Positions 1 to 9,457 are shown, counted from the first letter of the stretch. The stretch is 64,000 nucleotides of DNA from Salipaludibacillus neizhouensis (GCF_002886185.1 NZ_NJAW01000037.1:1-64000); one strand, 5' to 3'. Program-made: numbers and translations. Notes: a model not told the origin generated them from the sequence alone.

Positions 1-89
1 AGTTTGGTATCTATACTCTTATCTTACTGAGGGGCTCTATTTTTTTCAAAGTCGAAATTAACGCACTACAGGAATGCTGCGCAGCGTTC

Positions 90-106
90 AAGTAAAGCAC
101 CCGTTA
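90..106. repeat. 17-bp repeat, copy 1
   Basis: The 17 bases at this position (beginning AAGTAAAGCACCC) recur exactly at 9441-9457. Both copies lie in non-coding sequence. I see no gene in 1-227; the rest of that stretch is AT-rich and holds only the terminator at 193-220. Probably a fragment of a dispersed Bacillaceae repeat. Confidence 0.5.
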
Positions 107-192
107 GCCACAAATGAAAATTTATCGCGCTCTTTCATGGAAGTATTATAAGGTCAGTCTCTTATTCCCAAATTATCACCGCCTTTCTTGCA

Positions 193-220
193 TAAAAAAA
201 AGCCTTTCAAAATAAGGCTT
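193..220 (-). terminator. Rho-independent terminator
   Basis: On the minus strand AAGCCTT, a 7-nt loop and AAGGCTT are followed by a run of eight T. It sits just after the stop of the broken gene at 228-918, so it is that gene's terminator. Confidence 0.7.
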
Positions 221-227
221 AAACTTT

Positions 228-918
228 TTAATTATCCCTCAGATTTTTATAAAAAACTTCAATATTTTCCTTGTGACTAGCAAGCCCATCTCTATAAATT
301 TCCATGATATCTCGATATAACTTATCCTTTTCAAGATACGCTTGTACTTTTGAATCCTTAATTTCGCCATTCGCTCTTTTCCACTCTGCTTTAAAATAAA
401 CTCTCAAAAAATCCTTAAAACTAATTATAGATTTTTCTTGTTCAAGTAAATCGTCACGTCATTATATTTACCCATTCCATCTGCTATATCTAAGATATGG
501 TTAACCATATAATCTATAAACTCATTATTACCACTCTTATCAGGTCCAAAATATAAGATTAGCAGTGTACCCTTTTCTTTCAATTCACTGATTAGCCTCG
601 ATAACTCCTGGTCCTTTTCAATTCTCTCAATTCTATTTTATGGTCTGGATCCCTAAAATAATCATAATCAAACCCTTTAATATAATTTATTAATTTATAA
701 AAAGAGGAAATAAATGCAACACTTTGTTTCCTTACTTCTTGTATCCATTCAATTCTTGATTTTGAAACAATATTACTTTTAAAATTAGATTTATTTGTTT
801 TATAAACATTATATAGACTTACTAATGCAGCAATTAAAGCAACAAATGCAGCGATACTAGCCCAAACAAAGTTTCCATTATCATCAAAAAAGATATTATA
901 TAAATTCAATACTTTCAC
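228..918 (-). pseudogene. Broken gene for an N-terminally membrane-anchored hypothetical protein
   Basis: I do not recognise the family. The first piece (592-918) starts at an ATG and encodes an N-terminal hydrophobic segment (about residues 17-38) followed by a basic stretch containing SRIEWIQEVRKQ. After the stop at 592 the reading continues in another frame through LKEKGTLLILYFGPDKSGN and then, after further stops near 455-475, a third piece ends with YRDIMEIYRDGLASHKENIE and a stop at 228. At least one frameshift and several stops therefore separate three readable segments of one former protein of roughly 230 residues. A terminator follows directly. This is consistent with decay of a small membrane-anchored protein, possibly a defence or phage-related gene, but nothing in the sequence assigns a function. 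Confidence 0.65.
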
Positions 919-960
919 CCCTTTAACCCAATTATAGCAAATCCGAGTTTATATTAATAT

Positions 961-1125
961 TTACAATATGTATCTCCACCAAGGATTTTGTTCATTATCT
1001 AGCCAAAAATCATTCGGCATTTCATCTTTAAGAGCTGCTGTTCTTAATTTTTTATCTTCCTCTATAGTTACAATTGCACCAATGGAATAAAATTGTACAA
1101 AGCTCTGTTTATTAATTGAACAACC
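961..1125 (-). pseudogene. C-terminal remnant of an unrecognised gene
   Basis: The minus strand is open for about 54 codons and ends in a coherent, protein-like tail (KLRTAALKDEMPNDFWLDNE, then NPWWRYIL and a stop). There is no start codon with a ribosome binding site; upstream sequence to about 1500 is AT-rich and non-coding apart from the leader of the germination operon. I cannot name the family. Best read as the 3' end of a deleted gene. Confidence 0.4.
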
Positions 1126-1510
1126 CTAAGTGAACAATTCAAATACCTGATACTACTGCATTCTATTTTGTTCAGTTAAAGTATACCCTAATTGAACAAT
1201 TAAACCAAAAAAAATGGAACAACAGAAAACATGTCTACACATTCCTTTCTGTCGCAGTTATGGTCAATTCTCGAACTAAGTAATTATTTATTTAGGTCTA
1301 ATAATTACGTAATCTCTTTTATCTAATTCAACTTCATCAACATCATTCACATAATATATGTGACGTTTTTTACTCTGTTTTTAATCCCTTTTTCTTGTGT
1401 CCAAATCAGCATGAGTATTCATCGAACACAAATACATGAAAACACCAGAAATTGCCTAAACTAGCCAAGAATAATACTTGATTGTTTTCATATGGGGAGG
1501 TGATGGTTCC

Positions 1511-3007
1511 TTGCGGAATTTCATAAAACAAAAAAACAATTCAATACATGATTTGTTTAAAGATGTTTCTAAATCTGATGATTTTTACCAATTTTCCACT
1601 AAAAGCGTCAATGAGTCACCCATATATTTTTCCTATTATAAGAGCCTTATTGATGAAAAAAAAATTCATCATCATCTCCTTCCATATATTCAATCTGCAG
1701 AGGAGGTATTTACAGAACTTACGGATGTAATGAATGCCATACCTATAGAAGATCGAGAAATCACTTCCGATGCTAAAGTATTCATAAACAAACTTACAAA
1801 AGGCTACATATTCATTCATTTAACGAAAACTCCTGAGAAAGGTATTTTGGTTAATCTTTCGAATGGAACGAAAGGTTATAGAGCTTTTAATGATGCTGAA
1901 AATGAATATAGTGTCCTCGGACCAAAGGTGGGCTTTGTCGAAGATCTTGATACAAACCTCAGCCTATTGAGAAGGCAAATTACATCCGAAGATCTTGTTT
2001 TTAAAGAAATTACTAAAGGATCTCTTTCAAACACTCGGGTTATGATTGGATATATTGATGGAATTGCAAATCCACAGCACATTCAAACCATGAAACAACG
2101 TCTTGAGGATTTAGATATGGATGTTATATTCGATAGTTCAATTCTAGATCAGATTATTTCTGATAACGCAAATACACCTTTTCCGCTATTCATGTCTACA
2201 GAACGTTTGGATCGTACAATCTATATGCTTTTACTTGGACAAGTAATCGTTATTAGTGACGGTTCACCTTATGTTATCGCAGGACCTACTAGTATATTTA
2301 ACTTTTTTATATCACCAGAGGATTATTACTCACCGTGGTCAGTAGGGTCTTTCTTTCGATTAATACGATTTATAGGTATCCTCTTTTCAATTTTGGCAAC
2401 ACCAATTTATGTCGCAGTATTAACACACCATTATGCAATCATTCCGGAAGATCTGTTAACTCCGTTAATCATGTCAAGGGCAAATGTCCCGTTTCCTCCT
2501 TTACTGGAAGCTTTATTTTTAGAAATTACAATAGAATTCTTGAGAGAGGCAGGAGCCAGACTTCCGACAAAAGTAGGCCAAACTCTGGGAATTGTTGGAG
2601 GTATTGTAATTGGGGAAGCTGCTGTTCAAGCTGCACTTACAAGTAACATTTTATTAATCATCGTAGCTCTTTCAGCACTTGCTTCTTTTACTACTCCTAG
2701 TTTCAAGATGTCTAATACCATTCGGATATTAAGATTCCCACTTATTCTCTTAGCTGCAATTTGGGGAGGTTTTGGGGTAACCCTGGGTCTTACTTTTATC
2801 CTGTGCCATCTAATAAGGTTAAAATCTCTTGGCACACCCTATTTGGCACCTCTATACCCATTCAGGTACAGAGATTTAAACGATAGTTTTATTCGGTCTT
2901 CTTTAAGCGTCCAGGATAAACGGTATACCTTCTTTAGACCTCTAAAGTTGCATAGGTACAATGTCAAAAAGCATAAAGACATCGAGGATGACTATAATAA
3001 CGAATAA
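1511..3007 (+). CDS. GerA-family spore germination receptor subunit A
   Basis: Subunit A of a nutrient germinant receptor, an inner-membrane complex in the spore that senses nutrients and starts germination. The start is most likely TTG at 1511, because GGGGAGGTGA (1494-1503) lies just before it; a TTG at 1478 is in frame but has no site. That gives 498 residues, normal for the family. The N-terminal half is soluble. The C-terminal half is membrane-embedded and includes the conserved block SPWSVGSFFRLIRF, then PPLLEALFLEITIEFLREAG and GQTLGIVGGIVIGEAAV, which are GerA hallmarks. It is followed 29 nt later by the GerC and then the GerB genes, so it is the first gene of a three-gene receptor operon. 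Which paralogue (GerA, GerB, GerK type) cannot be decided here. Confidence 0.95.
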   Translation: MRNFIKQKNNSIHDLFKDVSKSDDFYQFSTKSVNESPIYFSYYKSLIDEKKIHHHLLPYIQSAEEVFTELTDVMNAIPIEDREITSDAKVFINKLTKGYIFIHLTKTPEKGILVNLSNGTKGYRAFNDAENEYSVLGPKVGFVEDLDTNLSLLRRQITSEDLVFKEITKGSLSNTRVMIGYIDGIANPQHIQTMKQRLEDLDMDVIFDSSILDQIISDNANTPFPLFMSTERLDRTIYMLLLGQVIVISDGSPYVIAGPTSIFNFFISPEDYYSPWSVGSFFRLIRFIGILFSILATPIYVAVLTHHYAIIPEDLLTPLIMSRANVPFPPLLEALFLEITIEFLREAGARLPTKVGQTLGIVGGIVIGEAAVQAALTSNILLIIVALSALASFTTPSFKMSNTIRILRFPLILLAAIWGGFGVTLGLTFILCHLIRLKSLGTPYLAPLYPFRYRDLNDSFIRSSLSVQDKRYTFFRPLKLHRYNVKKHKDIEDDYNNE

Positions 3008-3036
3008 CTTATTTCTTTTTCAAGAGGTTGTGGGCC

Positions 3037-4104
3037 ATGATGAAATTTTTAAAAATCCTATGTGTCCTGTTGTTAATAGTAGGATGCTCTAGGAATAAAA
3101 TAGTCGAGGATTTAAAAATAATTGAATCATTAGGCTATGATCTTGAAGATGATAAAATAAAAGGGAGCGCCTCTTTCCATGTTCATTATGATGTACCAGC
3201 AGGGGCACCAGTAAAGCTTCTTACAGCAGAATCTGAAACTGCAAATGGAATATTTACGATGTTTACGCAACAAGTACCAAACCCTATTGAAATTGGAAAA
3301 ACAAGAACAATAGTAATGGGTGAACCTTATGCAAAAGAAGGTATTAAAGATTTAATGGATACTCTTGTCAGAGACCCAATGATGGGAAACAATGCAACAG
3401 TGGTAATATCAAAGCAGGAGGCTGCTGAAGTCCTTAATCTTACTATGAGAAAACCACCATTTTATCTCTCTGATGTAATTGAACAAAATATAACATACGG
3501 GAATACGCCACAAACGAACATTCATACAGTATTAAATCAATACTATGGTGCTGGGCAAGATGTTTACTTGCCGGTCTTAACCATTTATGAATCTGAGAAG
3601 ATAATGGTTGATGGTTTAGGAATTTTTAAGGGTGACAAATTGATGATGCTCCTTCAGGATAGGGAAGCGTTCCTCTTTAAGATCATTAAAGACAAAAATA
3701 TTAGTGGTACTTATGAATTCATCAGCGAACAGAAAGAGAAAATCTTTCTAAAAATTATGTATGGAAAACGAAAAGTCTCCATTAAAAATACTCATCAAAA
3801 GCCACAGGTGAAAATTAAACTTGATTTGTTTGCTCATATTAAAGATTACCCAAGGTCTCTTGATCTTTCTAAAAAGAAAGATGTAGATAAATTATCTAAA
3901 AAGATCGAAAAAGAATTAAGCACAAAAATTGAAAAATTATTGGAAGAGTTTAAAGAGGAACAGGTAGATCCTGTGGGATTTGGAGATTTAGTTAGTAGTG
4001 AAAAACGGGATTGGACGCAAGATAGCTTTAATGATCAATACCCAAATTTAGAATTTGAAATTGAAACGAAGATAAACTTTCTCCAGACGGGAGTGAATGG
4101 ATAG
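3037..4104 (+). CDS. Ger(x)C-family spore germination lipoprotein
   Basis: Subunit C of the germinant receptor, a lipoprotein anchored on the outer face of the spore inner membrane. The chosen ATG (3037) has AGAGG upstream and gives about 355 residues. A lipoprotein signal peptide is visible: a hydrophobic stretch ending LLLIVGC, with Cys about residue 17 as the lipid attachment site. The body contains typical Ger(x)C features such as KGSASFHVHYD near the N-terminus and a C-terminal domain ending in DWTQDSFNDQYPNLEFE. It shares one base with the start of the next gene, which indicates translational coupling. It looks intact. Confidence 0.93.
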   Translation: MMKFLKILCVLLLIVGCSRNKIVEDLKIIESLGYDLEDDKIKGSASFHVHYDVPAGAPVKLLTAESETANGIFTMFTQQVPNPIEIGKTRTIVMGEPYAKEGIKDLMDTLVRDPMMGNNATVVISKQEAAEVLNLTMRKPPFYLSDVIEQNITYGNTPQTNIHTVLNQYYGAGQDVYLPVLTIYESEKIMVDGLGIFKGDKLMMLLQDREAFLFKIIKDKNISGTYEFISEQKEKIFLKIMYGKRKVSIKNTHQKPQVKIKLDLFAHIKDYPRSLDLSKKKDVDKLSKKIEKELSTKIEKLLEEFKEEQVDPVGFGDLVSSEKRDWTQDSFNDQYPNLEFEIETKINFLQTGVNG

Positions 4105-5201
4105 TGGAGCAAAATAATAAAGAAAACTATTTAGTTTCTACTTTTTTTGTTTTCTTTTTGATTCACTCCTCTCAAACAGGAATTGGTCTTCTGAGCTTTC
4201 AGAATACGATTATTGAAAATGCTGGACATGATTCATGGATCTCAGTTATTATCACTGGTCTAAGCCTTCATATTATATTATGGATGATACTAAAAATGGT
4301 TAGTAACCCTACCAAAGACTTGTTAAAAATCCATCAAATTTCGTTTGGTGAAAAAATCGGTAATTTTTTATCGGTTATTGTAATTGGATACTTTTTACTT
4401 TTGGCTCTTACCGTTTTTCGTACTTATATAGAAGTTATACAGGTATGGGTATTCCCAATGATCAAAACTTGGGAGCTTAGCCTAGGGTTAGCATGTCTAA
4501 TCATTTATATCATTACCGGAGGATTCCGAACATTGACGGGATTAAGCTTCCTAGGAGTGGTTCTACCTTCTATTCTTCTGTTAACGTTATATTTTCCTTT
4601 ACAATATGCTAATTTTAGAAACCTAATGCCGGTTTTTAACCATTCAATTCTGGAAATAGCTCAATCCTCTAAAGCATCTTCCCTTATATTTATTGGGTTT
4701 GAGTCCTTGTTGATTTACTTCCCATTTATTAAGCACCCTTCTAAATCTGCAAAATGGGCACATGGAGCATTAGCATTTACAACTTTCATATATCTATTAG
4801 TTACATTAATAACATTCGTTTATTTTAGCCAAGGTCAACTTAAGCATACATTATGGCCGACATTGGTAATGACTAAGATTGTTGAAATGCCTTTTATCAT
4901 GCGGTTTGAATTTATTTTTATCTTTACCTGGCTTTTGGTTATACTTCCAACCGTCTGTATTCCTATCTGGTGTTGTACGAGGATCCTAAAGAAAATAACG
5001 AAAATTAAACCAAGGAAATCATTATATACGATTATGCTATTCATATTACTTTGTAGCATCTTTATTGATGACCGTCTGAAAGTAGATGCACTAGGGAAAT
5101 TCACCTCAGAGGTAGGTTTCTATTTTATATATAGCTACATTCCACTTTTATTTATCATTTATTCCCTACGTAAAAGCAAATTTAAAAGCTCTGAGTATTA
5201 A
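4104..5201 (+). CDS. GerB-family spore germination permease
   Basis: Subunit B of the germinant receptor, an integral membrane protein of the APC-type endospore germination permease family that binds the germinant. The start is GTG at 4104, overlapping the TAG of the preceding gene by one base. The protein has 365 residues, the usual length, and about ten hydrophobic segments; the N-terminal HSSQTGIGLLSFQNTIIENA and the GHDSWISVIITGLSLH stretch are characteristic. The gene order A-C-B is that of a complete receptor operon. No terminator is obvious directly after it. Confidence 0.94.
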   Translation: MEQNNKENYLVSTFFVFFLIHSSQTGIGLLSFQNTIIENAGHDSWISVIITGLSLHIILWMILKMVSNPTKDLLKIHQISFGEKIGNFLSVIVIGYFLLLALTVFRTYIEVIQVWVFPMIKTWELSLGLACLIIYIITGGFRTLTGLSFLGVVLPSILLLTLYFPLQYANFRNLMPVFNHSILEIAQSSKASSLIFIGFESLLIYFPFIKHPSKSAKWAHGALAFTTFIYLLVTLITFVYFSQGQLKHTLWPTLVMTKIVEMPFIMRFEFIFIFTWLLVILPTVCIPIWCCTRILKKITKIKPRKSLYTIMLFILLCSIFIDDRLKVDALGKFTSEVGFYFIYSYIPLLFIIYSLRKSKFKSSEY

Positions 5202-5423
5202 GTTCAATGAAAACCTAGAAAATAGCTACTTTGAAGAATCTGGTGTTTAAGTAATTCAAAAGTTTTTTCTATGTTTACTTTTCGACTGTCTGGTAAAAAA
5301 ACTGAACACTGCCGGAACTATGGGTTGTACAGTGGGTTCAAACTTGGCTATTTCATGAATATTATATTAAAAGCTGTCTCTAAAAGATTGTTGCTATTGA
5401 ATAAATGGCATACCCATTGATAG
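5202..5423. other. Non-coding stretch, no gene seen
   Basis: AT-rich sequence between the germination operon and an insertion-sequence remnant. I see no open frame with a start site and no convincing terminator. Confidence 0.5.
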
Positions 5424-5580
5424 TGATATGCTCCCCTAAAGGTAGACAGATCAAATATAAAATCTGTTTACCTGGGGAGTTTTTTATATGGCCAAACAAT
5501 ACTATTCTGTAGAATTCAAACTTAAGGTTAGTTTCATATCTTCGCTTGTTATTCGAGATCACAATAGTGTCCTAACCAGC
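5424..5580 (+). mobile_element. Remnant of an IS3-family insertion sequence (5' end of orfA)
   Basis: The segment begins TGATATGCTCCCCTAAAGG, resembling the end of an IS3-type element, and continues to an ATG at 5488 preceded by CTGGGGAG. The reading frame starts MAKQYYSVEFKLKV, which is how IS3-family OrfA transposases begin, but similarity stops at about 5530 and the frame then runs into unrelated sequence. Only about 100 bp of a normally ~1.4-kb element remains, so it cannot move. The following 5581-5753 shows no gene. Confidence 0.55.
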
Positions 5581-5753
5581 CTCAAACATGTTTCAACAAG
5601 TAGGGGGTGAACAGTTTATCGGAAGGGATCAAATGTCCCATGCCCCCGTACGTTCTACCCCGGCTCCAGATAACATATAACCTATAAAAAATAGACCAAC
5701 CAGATATAACTTCTGATTGACCTTATAATACGAAGCCCCCGATTGCCGAATAA

Positions 5754-6242
5754 TTAAATTGCCCTCTCATAAACATAGAATTCATATTTATATGGGTTCT
5801 TCTCGTCTGTTATTCCTCTTTTTACAGACACTTCATTCCATTCACTTAAGTTAACTTCTGGAAAAAACGTATCACCTTCAAATTCTTAGTGGATTTTTGT
5901 TATATACATCTTTTCTACCATAGGTAAGAATAACTTATATATTTCTTCTCCACCAAAAATAAAAATATCTTCTTCACCTTTACATAATTCAAAAACCTCT
6001 TTTACTGAATTAGTCATTTCACAACCTTCATATGAAAGGTATTTATCTCTTGTCAAAACAATATTTCTTCTTTTACATAGAGCCTTCCCAATTGATTCGA
6101 AGTTTCTTCTTCCTAATATAATTGGATGTCCCAAAGTTGTGTTCTTTACATATTCCCAATCTTTCGGCAACCTCCAGGGTATATCATTGTCTTTACCTAT
6201 TACTCGATTTTTGTCTATTGCTACCATTAAAGAAACTTTCAA
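5754..6242 (-). pseudogene. folA: Dihydrofolate reductase gene with one in-frame stop
   Basis: Dihydrofolate reductase makes tetrahydrofolate with NADPH. The N-terminal part carries all the family signatures: MVAIDKNRVIGKDNDIPWRL (substrate and cofactor loop), GHPIILGRRNFESIG, RRNIVLTRD and EDIFIFGGEEIYKLFLP. Translation reaches ...KMYITKIH and then meets TAA at 5886-5888. Without any frame change the sequence continues EFEGDTFFPEVNLSEW and ends ...YEFYVYERAI with a stop at 5754, which is the normal DHFR C-terminus. The full gene would encode about 162 residues, the standard length, if the TTG at 6242 is the start. Only the last ~40 residues are lost, but these include the final beta strands needed for folding. 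No thyA lies next to it, so this is probably a second, accessory copy; the chromosome may have another. Confidence 0.88.
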
Positions 6243-6416
6243 ACAGCTCTCACACTTTCCTATCATTTAACAAATCTTTAAATCGCTTCCTCCAGAAAAC
6301 TGCCCTTTAACTTAATACCAATTATTTCAAATTACACTAATTTGTACAATCCCTTATTCCATTAAATGGCCCTTTCTATGAAGAAAGACGCTTTCCTTAT
6401 TTCAGATAAGCTCCCT

Positions 6417-6632
6417 TTAACGGAATAACAGATTAGTTGCTAAGTAAGCTTCATCGAATGGAAAATAAAGACCATTCCAAGTATTATCGAATTGTAAAAA
6501 ACGAATAAATTTTGTTAGACTTTTTGGATGCTGTTTTCTTTGTTTGATTATAAAATCTATCTTGATTGTTTCAGACAGTTCTTTATATTGAATTGATTGT
6601 ATTTCTTTTCGACTTTTTGAAGGAAGTTCGTT
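6417..6632 (-). pseudogene. Possible remnant of an unrecognised gene
   Basis: The minus strand is open for about 71 codons and reads as plausible protein (for example SKSRKEIQSIQYKELSETIK and WNGLYFPFDEAYLATNLLF) up to a stop at 6417. No start codon or ribosome site is present, and an in-frame stop lies just upstream at 6633-6635. The surrounding 6243-6834 contains nothing else I can identify. I cannot assign a family. Confidence 0.3.
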
Positions 6633-6834
6633 TTAGATATTCACTTCAATATTTTTGAATCATTATATTACCAACATCAGTTTGGTCGGATATATAAAAT
6701 GTTGTTCCTTTTCGAAAGGTTCAATCCTATACACGGAAACTCTATGTGTGTTTAGGAAGAATTACTGATTCATGAATAATCAAGAATTTTATTGACATAC
6801 TAAAAAAAGAAATTGAGTCTTTAGGGGGTATAAA

Positions 6835-7794
6835 ATGAACGTAAATGAATTAGGATTCCTTTGGTACTTACAATCAAGTTCAAACATGATCAATTTATTA
6901 TTAAAATATCTTAGTGAAACTTCTGAGGATACTGATTTAAGGAATATTTTAAATGAAATATATGAGTACTCTACATATCAAGAACAAGAGGCTACTCAAT
7001 TATTGTCTGAGGAAGGTTATAAAGATACACCGTTCTTCATGGAAGATGATATATATAGTTCAACAACAAAGCTATTTTCAGACCAATTAATTATAGAAAT
7101 CTTAAAGCATATAACGAGTAATGGATTGCGAGCGCTTGCTGTTCAATATGTTGAATTAACAGATTATAAAGTAAAAAATTTTTATAAAAAACTACTCAAT
7201 GATGTAATTCAATTAGATTTTTCTTTATTAAAATTGCTTAATGATAAAGATTTATTACAAAATAATTCCTTCTCTTATAAAAAAGCAGATGAAAGGGATG
7301 GGAAACTATTCAAAGTTGCATCAACTCAGCAACGGCCACTTAATGCGGTAGAATTGGCAAATATGTTCAGTTCCCTTCAATGTAACAATGTTGGAGTTGC
7401 TCTTTGTATCGGTTTTTCTGAAGTCGTAGAGGATATGGACACAAAGAAATTTATACTAGAAGGGAAAAAGTTAGCATTTTATCAATCAGCCTCTTTATCC
7501 GATATCTATAGAGAAAATGGAATTCCAACTACTACTGGACTAGAGGCTCACGTTAATAAAGTAAAGGAATCACCTTTTTCAGATAAATTAATGGCAAACT
7601 TAATAATGTTCCTAATTCCAGTAAGTATAAGCAATCTACAAAATGCAGTGGTATCCAGTTATAAAAAGGATCATATAGATTCTTTAAAGGAATTAATCAA
7701 AATGGTTGAAGACTACTCAGAGAAAGGGCTGAAGTTATTAATAAGGAAAAATTGGTTTAATGAACCACCTGTGTCTAATTGGTCACATAAATAG
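6835..7794 (+). CDS. DUF3231 family protein
   Basis: A 319-residue protein with ATG at 6835 and a GGGGG ribosome site directly upstream. It contains two similar halves of about 150 residues, each predicted mainly helical, the arrangement of DUF3231 proteins of Bacillaceae. Recognisable family features are the N-terminal ELGFLWYLQSSSNMINLLL, the mid-protein VALCIGFSEVVEDMDTKKF, the motif SPFSDKLMANLIMFLIPV and the C-terminal KNWFNEPP. The biochemical role of the family is not established; some members are linked to spores. A broken relative of the same family lies 0.6 kb downstream (8431-8850), suggesting an old tandem pair. It appears intact. Confidence 0.85.
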   Translation: MNVNELGFLWYLQSSSNMINLLLKYLSETSEDTDLRNILNEIYEYSTYQEQEATQLLSEEGYKDTPFFMEDDIYSSTTKLFSDQLIIEILKHITSNGLRALAVQYVELTDYKVKNFYKKLLNDVIQLDFSLLKLLNDKDLLQNNSFSYKKADERDGKLFKVASTQQRPLNAVELANMFSSLQCNNVGVALCIGFSEVVEDMDTKKFILEGKKLAFYQSASLSDIYRENGIPTTTGLEAHVNKVKESPFSDKLMANLIMFLIPVSISNLQNAVVSSYKKDHIDSLKELIKMVEDYSEKGLKLLIRKNWFNEPPVSNWSHK

Positions 7795-8198
7795 AAACGG
7801 TGGCAGGTGCTAATCAAGAAATGGTAACTTTTCGGCACATACTTTAGGGATGGTAACAATCAGAAAAATGGTATTAAATATATGTATAAGAAATACAACA
7901 AATGATTAAAGGCAGCTACTTTTAGTGAACAAGAGAATTCTAAGATGGTAAGAAACATCTTGATATCTCAGAAAAAAATTATTTTTTCCGCGAAAGGATA
8001 TTACTTGTTAAAACTTCTTTTCTGCGGCCTAAACAGAAATTCTCTTTACTGTGGATTTTCAATAAGATATGAACAGAGTACTGAGTTTGAGATTGTTTTT
8101 CTTGAACATAATTTTTTATGCTTAATTCCTTACTTTAGTATGATGATCGTAAGAAATTTACCATAGCAAAAAAACAAAAGAGATTAAATTTACCTTTT
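7795..8198. other. Non-coding stretch, no gene seen
   Basis: Between the intact DUF3231 gene and the remnants downstream. A short open frame at 7945-8166 has no ribosome site and no protein-like composition. I see nothing else. Confidence 0.5.
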
Positions 8199-8429
8199 CT
8201 ACACCAGAGGCATTCCGCCTATTCTATACAGGGATTTGTTATCAATAATCTTTTTTAATACACTTTCCATCCGGCCAGTTACACGAATTCCATAAGCGAC
8301 ACCCACCGCGTCATGCTCCCCAAGTGAGCAGACGTCCAGCCAAGATTTCACAGATGGATTTTTCGGAAAAAGTAGAAAATTATCAGCGACAGATATCATT
8401 TGTATTTCTTTCAACCTTAAAAAAAGCAT
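8199..8429 (-). pseudogene. Short unrecognised coding fragment
   Basis: Seventy-six codons on the minus strand with convincing protein character, including SVKSWLDVCSLGEHDAVGVA, then YGIRVTGRMESVLKKI and DNKSLYRIGGMPLV before the stop at 8199. It has an ATG at 8429 but no good ribosome site and directly abuts the opposite-strand DUF3231 remnant, so it looks like the 3' end of a larger gene brought here by rearrangement. I do not recognise the family. Confidence 0.4.
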
Positions 8430-8430
8430 T

Positions 8431-8850
8431 ATGGCTAAAACCCTTTCTATCGCATTCAGTCAAGTCGCTCAAATAAAAGAAGAAAGAAAGTTCTTAACTG
8501 ATTCCCAGAACTCGACTGATGGTCAAATAAAAATTTTTTCAAAAATAATGCAAACAGATAACTTACCAGTTCCGAAATCTTGGGAAACAGAAGTTACAAC
8601 TTGAACGGACTCTCCTTTTTCCGATAAGTTAATGATGTATCATATCGGTTTTTTGTTTCAAGCTGCACAAAACTATCATGGGGCAGGACTAGCATCAGCC
8701 ATGCGTACAGACCTTGTTACCGCTTATGAGGGTACTATTCTCAAAAATCTTATGGTAACAAAGAAATGGTTTAATATTATGGCACAAAATAAATGGTTAG
8801 AACAACCCCCACTTGCTCCTAACAGAAAAGAAATTGCAAATGAAGTCTAG
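8431..8850 (+). pseudogene. DUF3231 family gene remnant with an in-frame stop
   Basis: This is the C-terminal domain of a DUF3231 protein. The readable frame runs from MAKTLSIAFSQVAQIKEERK through PVPKSWETEVTT, meets TGA at 8602-8604, and continues in the same frame with TDSPFSDKLMMYHIGF and AMRTDLVTAYEGTIL to KWLEQPPLAPNRKE and a stop at 8850. The PVPxSWETEVT...SPFSDKLMM and WLEQPP blocks are family signatures and match the arrangement in the intact gene at 6835. The N-terminal domain is missing; the breakpoint coincides with the foreign fragment at 8199-8429. The gene is therefore truncated and also carries a nonsense codon. Confidence 0.82.
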
Positions 8851-8876
8851 TAAGCACAATTGCTGGGGGTTATTGA

Positions 8877-9326
8877 GTGAATAAGAGCATATTTGAAAAA
8901 TTAATATGGAGCATTGCACTTCCTGGATTTGGACAGTATTTAAACGGAAAGTATTTTAAAGGCACAGTTTTATTAATACTTGAATTTCTGATTAATATAC
9001 AATCCAATTTCAATCAGATTATACTTATGAGTTTTCACGGAGAAATTGCCAATGCAATAAAATATGCGAACTATCAGTGGTTTATGTTTTATCCTTGTTT
9101 GTACTTTTTTTCTATGTGGGATGCAGTTAAAGACGCAGGAGGAGACAAAGCCCCTTATTCTTTCCTTTCGTATGTGTTCACTGCGTTTTTTGTAACTGTT
9201 GGATTAATTTTCTCCTCAGACTTAACGATATTTGGAGTGTTATTGGGTCCTGTATGGCTCTCAATGTTGTTTGTTTTTCCTGGATTAATATTCGGATTTA
9301 TTGTTGGAAAAATCTTAAATTCTTAA
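8877..9326 (+). CDS. Small multi-pass membrane protein, function unknown
   Basis: A 149-residue protein starting at GTG 8877, with GGGGGTT a few bases upstream as ribosome site. It has four to five hydrophobic segments. The N-terminal ALPGFGQYLNGKYFKG resembles the PGxGQxxxGxxxxG turn found between membrane helices in TM2-like and related small Bacillaceae membrane proteins. It lies 26 nt after the DUF3231 remnant and is followed by a clear terminator at 9326-9363, so it is probably transcribed. No catalytic motif is visible and I do not assign a function. Confidence 0.75.
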   Translation: MNKSIFEKLIWSIALPGFGQYLNGKYFKGTVLLILEFLINIQSNFNQIILMSFHGEIANAIKYANYQWFMFYPCLYFFSMWDAVKDAGGDKAPYSFLSYVFTAFFVTVGLIFSSDLTIFGVLLGPVWLSMLFVFPGLIFGFIVGKILNS

Positions 9327-9363
9327 AAACCATCACTTTTAATATTTTAGAGGATGGTTTTTT
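9326..9363 (+). terminator. Rho-independent terminator
   Basis: AAAACCATC and GATGGTTTT form a stem followed by T residues directly after the small membrane protein gene. Confidence 0.75.
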
Positions 9364-9440
9364 ATGTTGAATGTGCATGAAAGTTTATTTAACTAAACTG
9401 CTTATGTTAGTGGAACAAGAAAAGCCTTACTCCTTATTGA

Positions 9441-9457
9441 AGTAAAGCACCCGTTAC
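9441..9457. repeat. 17-bp repeat, copy 2
   Basis: Exact match to 90-106, in non-coding sequence between two terminators. The two copies flank the germination operon, folA and DUF3231 region. Confidence 0.5.

Noticed and set aside
1400-1477. Possible SigG promoter before the germination operon
   Set aside because: GCATG and CATGAAA occur but the spacing is wrong for SigG; no confident assignment.
5886-5888. Recoding of TAA as a sense codon in folA and the other interrupted genes
   Set aside because: Core genes in the window end normally at TAA, and no recoding signal is visible; nonsense mutation or sequencing error is simpler.
7945-8166. 73-codon plus-strand frame
   Set aside because: No ribosome site, no recognisable protein pattern, and it sits among gene debris.
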